A stretch of 64,000 nucleotides of DNA from positions 61,846,407-61,910,406 of the forward strand of contig CM047817.1 of assembly GCA_026214975.1 (NCBI GenBank), in the 5' to 3' direction. The translations under genes were made by a program, and so were the position numbers. The notes under the pieces were generated by a model, which was not told the DNA's origin, made no database searches, and saw only the letters and a program-made list of their open reading frames with translations. Numbering within the stretch: position 1 is the first letter of the stretch; each line of letters begins with the position of its first letter. Origin of the DNA: Gentiana macrophylla. Taxonomy: Eukaryota; Streptophyta; Magnoliopsida; Gentianales; Gentianaceae. This document shows, piece by piece, positions 56,939-64,000 of this stretch.

Positions 56939-57038
56939 NNNNNNNNNNNNNNNNNNNNNNNNNNNNNNNNNNNNNNNNNNNNNNNNNNNNNNNNNNNNNN
57001 NNNNNNNNNNNNNNNNNNNNNNNNNNNNNNNNNNNNNN
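56939..57038. other. scaffold gap, 100 N
   Basis: Exactly 100 N, the conventional placeholder for a gap of unknown size. Most of the block B centre and the 5' part of the copia element are presumably missing here. Confidence 1.
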
Positions 57039-57600
57039 TATTAAAGAGATGAAAATGGCATAGCAAAGATTCTCATAGCTAGTGCACAGAGTCCAATATA
57101 CTATTGTTATATTATTATTTATTTGCTTTTAATTTCTTTCTTTATTAATTTTTGTTCTGTCAACCTATAAAATAGTGCAACTTACTTTTTGACTTTTTGG
57201 TCTGTTTAATGTGCTCCGGCACAAAGCTGTGATATGTGAATTGAAATCTGACGCCAATAAAGGTGTGTATAGACTGAGGCATATGATGTCATGTCTCTTC
57301 ATCATCTAATCAGAGCAAAGTTGCTTCTTTTCCTCCTTTGTTTTCCCTTTCTGTTTCGTCCGTATTCAAACAAATGTCTTGGGAGGCGCTACAAACCAAA
57401 TGCCCCAAATTACCCTTCTGATCAATGTACGATTTGAATACCATGTGACCTCCTGACACCCCACAGCCCGCACATGATTTTGTTGCCTTTTCTATTTGAA
57501 TGTTTAGGTTCCTTTCCCTTTGAGATTTTTCATTTTTTATTTTTATTTCACATTTCAATATTCGTTTCAACAATCTTATTCCATACATATATATATATAT

Positions 57601-57673
<73 letters not shown>

Positions 57674-57819
57674 TCCTATCTACTTCTCGTTTACCGTTAA
57701 CAAGATAAATATGATAATTTATCCAAAAAAAAGAAGATAAATATGATAAAGTTTGTGACAAAGTGAGAAAGGTTATGTCATATCTGATTTATTTATTAGA
57801 AGTGATTGCAGACACAACT
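57039..57819 (-). repeat. right palindrome arm, block B copy
   Basis: Matches 45163-45980 from TATTAAAGAGATGAAAATG to ACACAACT, including the (AT)n tract with ACATACATAC (57584-57670). Confidence 0.9.
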
Positions 57820-58536
57820 AGGGCTGGTATCGGGTCGGGACCTGACCTGTAACTCTCCAACCCAATTCCTGTCCCGACCAGATTCTCGAATCAATTTTTT
57901 CCCGAACCCGCACCCGAAATGTGTCGAGACCCGACAATCGGGATACCCGAATGTTCGGGATCCCGTCAGGTCGGGAGAACATATCCCGAAAAATATCATG
58001 TGGAAAGTATACATGTTATTTTGAAATAAGACAATATACAACATTTCAAAGATTGAATGGAAACTACAATCATTGTAACGACTCGACACTTCACAGCGGC
58101 GTTGGGTGAAGAAAGGCGGCGTCGAATGGTGAAGAAGATGGACATATGTTTATTATTGGGGTAAGGTTTATTATTGGGGTAAATTGCGTATTCAGTTTCA
58201 CTAATGCAATAAATTTAAATTTATTTTTCAAATAAAAAATTATAGTAAATATATATATATATATTATTTATTATTTAGGATAATATATATGTGTATATAT
58301 ATTATTTTTTATACAAAAAAATGTATATATTATTATATTATTTATCACTAGAAATAAAATAAATATATTATTATTAATTTTGTCGGGTCGGGTCGGGATC
58401 CCATCGGGATTGAAGTCTACCACCCGATTTATGTCAGGTCGGGAGAAACCCGAAATAATCTGGTCGGGAAAAGACCGGGTCGGAGATGGGTTGAATGTCG
58501 GGTCGGGTCGGGATTTCATGATTTTTTACAAGCCTT
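57820..58536. mobile_element. non-autonomous hAT element, copy B
   Basis: 717 bp with ends AGGGCTGGTATCGGG and CAAGCCTT (AGCCCT in copy A). 8 bp flanks ACACAACT (57812-57819) and ACACAACG (58537-58544) repeat those of copy A. Subterminal GGGTCGGG/CCCGACC motifs; no transposase. Confidence 0.85.
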
Positions 58537-58574
58537 ACACAACGCAGGCATATATTTAAAATCCAGAATACTGA

Positions 58575-58611
<37 letters not shown>

Positions 58612-58689
58612 TAGTCATAAACCCTTGTATCATTGCGGAGACGTATGACAATGTGATTACTCATGAGATAAATAAAGGGTGGGTAGTCC

Positions 58690-59890
58690 TACGTCATACC
58701 TCATTACACCCTACCTCTCTTCCCACCCCTGCCTTACTCACCGCTTATCATACCATACCCACCGCGCCTATCCTACCCTACCCAATATCACCATATCTTA
58801 CCATCGACATCCTACCTACTTACCAATTACCTACTCTACTCCACTTTCATCCACCCCAACCCTACCCTACATTACTCATCATACCACTCTACCTTCCCAC
58901 CACCCCATCATTCTCTATCCTACCCAACCCACCACCCCACGGTACCCTACCACCACCCAACCCTACCTTATCCACCATTCTACTTTACACTATCTTACCC
59001 ACCACACCACCATACCTTACCTTTCCCACTACCCAACCTATCATACCCTACTCAACCCTCCCTAACCCCTCCTAACCTCCCCAACCCCGCCTTTACCCAC
59101 CACTTCACCCTACCCTACCCAACATCATACCTCGCCTTACCCACCATTATCATACCCTAAACCACCCTATCCTACCCTATCCGATATCATATATCTTACC
59201 CTCGACATCCTACCCACCTTACCCATTACCTACTCTACTCCACTTTCATCCACCTTACCCTACCCTACATTACCCATCATACCACCCTACCTTCCCCCCA
59301 CCCCACCGTTCTCTACCCTACCCAACTCACCACCCCACCATACCCTACCCACCACCCAACCCCACCATATCCATCATTCCACTCTACCCTACCCAACTCA
59401 CCACACCACCTTACCATACCTTACCCACTACCCCAACCTATCCTACCCTACTCAACCTCCCTACCTTACCCACCATTTCACCCAACCCTACCCACCACCC
59501 AACTCTACCCTATCCACCATTCCACTATACCCTATCTTACCAATCACACCACCATACGTTACCTTACCCACTACCCCAACCTATCCTACCCTTCCCAACC
59601 CTACCTTACCAACCACCGCACCCTACCCTACCCACCACCTACTCCTACCCTACCCTATCCACCTTTGCACCCTACCCTACCCACCATCCAACCCTACCCT
59701 ATCCACCATTCCACTATACCCTATCTTACCCATCAAACCACCATACCTTACCTTACCCACTACCCCAACTTATCATATCCTATTCAACCCTCCATAACCC
59801 TACATTACCCACCACTGCACTCTACCCTACCCACCATCCTACCCTACCCTACCACCCTACCTTACCTTACCCACTACCCCAACCTACCAT
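58690..59890. repeat. CCCTACC/CCACC satellite-like array, about 1.2 kb
   Basis: Degenerate repeats of 5-10 bp built of CCCTAC, CCACC and CTTACC, almost without G on the + strand. A higher-order period of about 400 bp is visible: ATCTTACC..TCGACATCCTACC with TACTCTACTCCACTTTCATCC at about 58795-58855 and again at 59193-59255. The proline/threonine-rich ORFs are artefacts. Confidence 0.9.
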
Positions 59891-60840
59891 TGATTTTCGA
59901 TTTTGCAATAAAATCATTGATTTTGTATTTTTTAATTTTTTTTCCCGGATTTTTTTTATTTGCTGGCAGATTTTCCGGATTTAATGCTTGGGACCGGGAG
60001 AGATTTTCGATTTTGCAATAAGTTCACTTATTTTGTATTTTTTGATTTTTTTTTTTCCCAGATTTATGTGTTGGTTTTATTTAAGAGTCGGTTTTTTTCT
60101 AATACGTTGGCTTCCATTTTTGGTTCACTATTAAATTAATCTCAGTATAAACTTTATTAATATGCTATTATTATAAATCACACACTATTAATGTGCTATC
60201 ATTGTGTAAATATTTTAGAGGATTGCACATAAATTCTATTCATGTGAAATTTTTAATCATAATTTTTTAAGAGTGGTTTTTTTTTCTAAAGAGTCGGTTT
60301 TTTAAATTTGCATTTTACTATTTTCCTAAAGAGGCGGTTTTTTAAAGTTACGTTTGACGTTTTTTTTAAAGAGTCAATTTTAAATTGATTTGAATATAAA
60401 TGCTATTAATGCCTGGTTCTTTTAATTTGCTGGAAGATTTTATTATGTGTGGCCGATTTTTTTTTATTTAAATTGGTGAGAGATTTTTGATTTTGCAATA
60501 AATTCATTGATTTTGTATTTTTTATTTTTTTCCCCGGGTTTTTTTTTATTTGCGGGAAGATTTTCCGGATTTAATGCTTGGGACCGGGAGAGATTTTTAA
60601 TTTTGCAATAAATTCACTGATTTTGTATTTTTTAATCTTTTTTTCCAGATTTATTTGCCGGTTTTATTTAAGAGTCGGTTTTTATTTTTTCTAATACGCT
60701 GACTTCCATTTTTGGTTCACTATTAAATTGATTTTAGTATAAACGCTATTTATATGTTATTATTGTGAAATCACACGCTATTAATGTGCTATCATTGTGT
60801 AAATATTTTAGATGATTACACATAAATTCTATTAATTCTA
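59890..60840. repeat. tandem duplication, about 350 bp units 595 bp apart
   Basis: 59890-60239 and 60485-60838 share TTTTCCGGATTTAATGCTTG, GACCGGGAGAGATTTT and CACTATTAAATT.. in the same order. The DNA between contains further TTTTTTAAAGAGTCGG units. Confidence 0.85.
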
Positions 60841-61384
60841 TTTTTTATTAAATTAAATCAGGTGGATATTTTTTAAATATTTCAATTTTTAGAAAATCTT
60901 GTTTGATTTTGTTTATAAATTTGTTTAATTTCGTATTTTTTATAATTTAATTTAATCAAGGATTTTTTTTAAAAAATCTCTAGGACTTTTTTAAGATTTC
61001 GTTTTTTAGATTTTATTTAACTTCCTTTACATTTACCTCATATTTTTAATTAAGGAGTTTTTTAATTATTTTATGGTTATATTTTTTTGTATTTAATTAA
61101 ATCAACGGTTTTTCTTTTTAGATTTTGTTTTGTACGAAGGTTTTTTTTAAGATTTCATTTTTTAGGAGATTTTGTTTGATTTTGTTTATAAATTTTTTAA
61201 ATTTCGTTTTTATATTTTAATTAAATCAAGGAAATATGTTTTTTGAAAAGCTCAAGGATTTTTTTCGAAATCTTGTTTTTAGGATTTAATTAATTTCTTA
61301 TTTCTATTTAAGAAATTTGTTAATTATTTTATGGCTATATTTTAATTATTCTAAAATATTGAATGTGAAAGAAAAAAAAAGGAG
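60841..61384. other. T-rich low-complexity DNA
   Basis: Poly-T rich with repeated TTTGATTTTGTTTATAAATTT (about 60905 and 61178). No gene is seen. Confidence 0.6.
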
Positions 61385-61930
61385 GAGAAGCATAAACATT
61401 TTTAAACATTAGACCATGAAATTGAAGTGCTATTTAAAAATAAAATAAAATAAAGTAACTTGTATTGATCTATGATATCAATGAAAATTTTTATGACGAA
61501 AAACCAACCAACCTTTTCGTTTTAAGGTTTAGCAAAATGGATTGTTTCGATTCGATTAGAAAAGTGTCGTTCAAGATGTTGAACAACCTAAAGTTAAACA
61601 TATTCATCGGAAAAAAATGATTTAATAAGAAGAAGAGTAGTGATGGCAATTTTAACTCGAAACATTAGACAATGAAATTGAAGTGTTATTTAAAAATAAA
61701 ATAAAATAAAGTAACATGTATTGATCTAAGATATCAATGAAAAATTCTATGACCGAAAAAACATGAAAAAAACCCAACCTTTTCATCTTAAGGTTTAGCA
61801 AAGTGGATGTTTCGATTCAGTCGGAAAAATGTTCTTCAAGATGTTGAACAACTCAAGAAACATATTCATCAAGAAAAGGTGATTGAATAAGAAGAAAAGT
61901 AGTGATGACAATTTTAACTCGATTGGGAGA
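61385..61930. repeat. tandem duplication, about 257 bp unit
   Basis: 61400-61655 and 61657-61920 share AATTGAAGTG..TATTTAAAAATAAAATAA, AAGGTTTAGCAAA and AGATGTTGAACAAC in order. Confidence 0.88.
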
Positions 61931-62172
61931 AATGGGAATGAAATGAGGTTAATTTGGGAGTAGAAGTGGAGGAGAGTGGGGTAGATAATGGAAAGAAGTG
62001 ATTGTGGAGTAAATTTATTGAGATTTTGGAGATTAGTTTTTAAAAAAGATTTGGAGATTAATTGATTGATTTAGGTTTTTTTTATTATTTTAAACGTGTT
62101 TATATGGGGAATGGTCCGGGTCAATTTTTCGGGTTTGAGTCAAAATTACAGGTAATTGGGTTAAAACACTGC

Positions 62173-62176
<4 letters not shown>
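61931..62176. other. end of the insertion, no gene seen
   Basis: G-rich then T-rich non-coding DNA ending in GGTTAAAACACTGCCTC before the (AT)n tract. Confidence 0.5.

Positions 62177-62228
<52 letters not shown>
62177..62228. repeat. (AT)n microsatellite
   Basis: About 50 bp alternating AT at the right edge of the block B insertion, followed by a T-run. Confidence 0.95.
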
Positions 62229-62235
<7 letters not shown>

Positions 62236-62773
62236 TTTTGAATCAAGAACATATATTTTTTTGAGGGCATAAAACATGTATATTCTTATAAAAAAAATGT
62301 GTTTAGAATAATTATTTATTTCATTTTTTTACCGGTACGCAAGAAAAAAAATTCACTGTAAAATATTGGATTGCATAATTTACAAAGGATTTTTTTAATA
62401 CAAATGTATCATTCCCTCATTTTAAAAATAATTATAGTCCATGTTGTACTTGTACTGAGAGTGTGTCATTGTAGTTGTTGGTCATTATTGAGATTTTACG
62501 ATAAATTATGTATCCTTTCAAGCAATATTTATGAGGTAAGTGAGTGTTATCTATATTACTAAATGCAAAATATAAAATTGGAAAAATTAGTTGTAAATCC
62601 ACATTATTCACCTTTATTAGGTTTTGATCCAAACATTCTAGATAAAAGTTGCAATAAAGACAAAAATTATTGAACTAGACTAAATTGCCCTTCATATCAT
62701 CTTGTTTGCTACCACCATTAAAAAAAGGCAACGGCAGGAAGTGGAGACAATAGCTCCAAATCAATCTCCAAAT

Positions 62774-62995
62774 CAGGGGCGGATCTACGTGCAGAAGTCA
62801 CGACCTGCAATGAATATTTAAAAGAATTTTTTTTTTTAGTATTAAAATTATGTAGTTTTGTTGTTAAAAGAGTTGTTTACTGATAAAATTGATGTTTTAG
62901 ACTCAGTAATTCTAATCAAATTTTTTTTTTTGGATAAAAGATGTAGTTTTAGACTCCGGTGACACCACTGGAATAAATTCCTGGATCCGCCGGTG
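62774..62995. mobile_element. hAT-type MITE, copy B
   Basis: 222 bp, ends CAGGGGCGGATC and GATCCGCCGGTG, flanked by CTCCAAAT at 62766-62773 and 62996-63003 (perfect 8 bp TSD). Confidence 0.9.
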
Positions 62996-63414
62996 CTCCA
63001 AATCAACATGAACTCCACCTGTATTCACTCCCCGAAACACATTTTCGATCACCAAATTCTTGAGAAATAAAAGTAATAGCATGATATTTACCATCTTGAA
63101 AAGATTGAAACTTGACGGGCATCTTGGCTGCTTAATGTGGCCAATAAGTTCAAGCTTTAGACGGAGGAATTGAGACGCCGTCACAGGCCTAGGAATTGAT
63201 CTGTGTGTTCATTGTATTTATGAAACGAGGGGGAATTGTGGTGTTAATCTGGTTTTAATTAGACTTGTTTTTGTTTCACAGTTTCAGCAAAGTGACTTCA
63301 GCACCTAATCAATTGCCTTTTGGCGGCTAATAATGCTTTGAGATTAAAGTAGGTTTCTTCTTTTTATTTCCCCCCGGCTTTCAATTTCATTGCTTTACCT
63401 CTGTTTTTCTGATC

Positions 63415-63535
63415 TGTTTTTTTATGGCTTTGCTCTGCATGAATTTTTTTCGGTTGTTTTTGGAGATGGAGATGGAGAGTAAAGGTCACGTTGTTGGTGT
63501 CGTGTCTTACACTAGAATGATAGATGGGTATCAAA
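63415..63535 (+). pseudogene. PPR fragment, block B copy, cut by copia LTR
   Basis: Repeats 47935-48040 (GCTTTGCTCTGCATGAATTT..; VVSYTRMIDGY) and then ends where the copia LTR starts. Only half a PPR unit remains. Confidence 0.75.
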
Positions 63536-63538
63536 GTT

Positions 63539-63719
63539 TGGGAAATAATTTCTGTGTCTATTTCATTCAGTATTGAGTACTATAAATACAAGAGGTTACG
63601 TTCTAATCGGGGCCACAAATTTCGCCCAGAATCGCTAAGATCACTACCATACATTAACAGAAAATATTACACAATATTTACTTCCGAAATCAAATATATA
63701 TTCCGTACCGTCCGTAATA
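63539..63719 (-). repeat. 3' LTR of the last copia element
   Basis: Short, 181 bp. The outer end TGGGAAATAATTTC starts just after AAGTT; the inner end TCCGTAATA is followed by CCCTCCCTCAAGTTGG (polypurine tract complement). Comparison with block A (TCCAAAGTTGGAG) fixes the outer end within one or two bases. Confidence 0.75.
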
Positions 63720-63739
63720 CCCTCCCTCAAGTTGGAGCG

Positions 63740-63960
63740 TGTAGGTTGCAAACGCCCAACTTGCAAAGTAAGTAGAGAAATTGTCGTTTGCCCAAAGCCT
63801 TAGTGAAGATATCGGCAAGCTGTTCGTTAGTAGTCACATGCCGCGGAGCAATAAGACCTGCTTGAATGGCATCTCGGACATAGTGGCAGTCGACTTCAAT
63901 GTGTTTAAATGACGTTCATGGAAAATCTGGATTCGCGCTTATATGAAGCGGTGGGTGGTA
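63740..63960 (-). pseudogene. copia RNase H C-terminus
   Basis: On the - strand the frame reads KHIEVDCHYVRDAIQAGLIAP, then TNEQLADIFTKALGKRQF, the conserved end of copia RNase H (DCHYVRD and ADIFTK). A frameshift before KHIEVD (about 63905) leaves FHERH separate. The rest of pol lies outside the window. Confidence 0.85.
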
Positions 63961-64000
63961 CATCCACGAGAAGAAGTCGATAGCCCGAGGATGATCAAAA

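Larger units (their letters stand above)
58611..62240 (-). mobile_element. 3.6 kb insertion, possibly Helitron-like
   Basis: Block A has continuous sequence here (46700-46710), so this is an insertion into block B between AT tracts (58579-58610 and 62177-62226). On the - strand it would end ..TTATGACTAG followed by T, the CTRR-type Helitron end, but the expected GC-rich hairpin is weak and the 5' TC end is not clear. It has no coding region and includes a C-rich satellite and tandem duplications. Confidence 0.35.
53287..63538. repeat. segmental duplication, block B
   Basis: Second copy of block A (38213-48015). It is interrupted by a copia element (54617-56938), the scaffold gap, a 3.6 kb insertion (about 58611-62240) and finally the copia LTR at 63539. 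It lacks the CTCGA-rich insertion at its left edge. The hAT and MITE insertions are at the same sites as in block A. Confidence 0.85.
63539..64000 (-). mobile_element. Ty1/copia element, 3' end, continuing beyond window
   Basis: A 181 bp LTR followed (on the + strand) by the complement of a polypurine tract and the RNase H C-terminus. It is inserted in the PPR fragment; the rest lies past 64000. Confidence 0.85.

Noticed and set aside
58690..59890. Interstitial telomere
   Set aside because: The repeat is CCCTACC/CCACC-like, not the plant CCCTAAA unit.
58653..60021. Open frames of 118-140 codons rich in Pro, Thr, His and Tyr
   Set aside because: They exist in several frames of the CCCTACC satellite and simply translate the repeat.

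Overview
This is repeat-dominated nuclear DNA of a flowering plant. I see no gene that looks intact and host-like. Almost everything is decayed LTR retrotransposon (Ty3/gypsy Athila-like and CRM-like; several Ty1/copia), with non-autonomous hAT elements, MITEs, one SINE, long AT microsatellites and a 100-N scaffold gap. Plant-specific retroelement lineages, initiator-Met and Asp-type tRNA primer sites and a pentatricopeptide-repeat (PPR) fragment support a plant; a species cannot be named. The density of nesting and a CRM-type (centromeric chromovirus) element suggest heterochromatin, possibly pericentromeric. || Layout. 1-9252: 3' nine-tenths of a + strand Athila-like element (gag, PR, RT, RH, INT, long 3' non-coding region, 1.69 kb 3' LTR). 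9786-23340: a second Athila-like element on the - strand, split inside gag by a CRM-like - strand element (15345-about 21120). 23341-25197: LTR-like debris and an inverted duplication of an unrecognised coding fragment. 25198-30000 and 30150-35435: two - strand copia elements. 35757-37563: a + strand copia fragment cut inside integrase. 37561-45972: an imperfect palindrome of about 8.4 kb built of hairpin-rich sequence, carrying a SINE and a MITE with clear target-site duplications (TSDs). 45981-48110: a hAT element, a MITE and a PPR fragment. 48450-53270: an LTR-like tract full of degenerate tandem repeats, containing a 1541 bp Athila-type solo LTR with a perfect 5 bp TSD. 53287-63538: a second copy of the 38.2-48.0 kb block, interrupted by another copia element, the gap, and a 3.6 kb insertion with a C-rich satellite. 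63539-64000: 3' end of a - strand copia element inserted in the second PPR fragment. || How it fits together. The window records successive insertions: host-like fragment, then MITE and hAT insertions, then segmental duplication of about 10 kb, then later copia, solo-LTR and Helitron-like insertions that differ between the two copies. Polyproteins are broken by frameshifts, stops and catalytic substitutions, so none of the elements looks autonomous. The most useful unexpected signal is a systematic CTG-to-CG/TCG/CCG difference between duplicate copies, which looks like a base-calling or polishing artefact at CHG sites and would inflate the apparent frameshift load.
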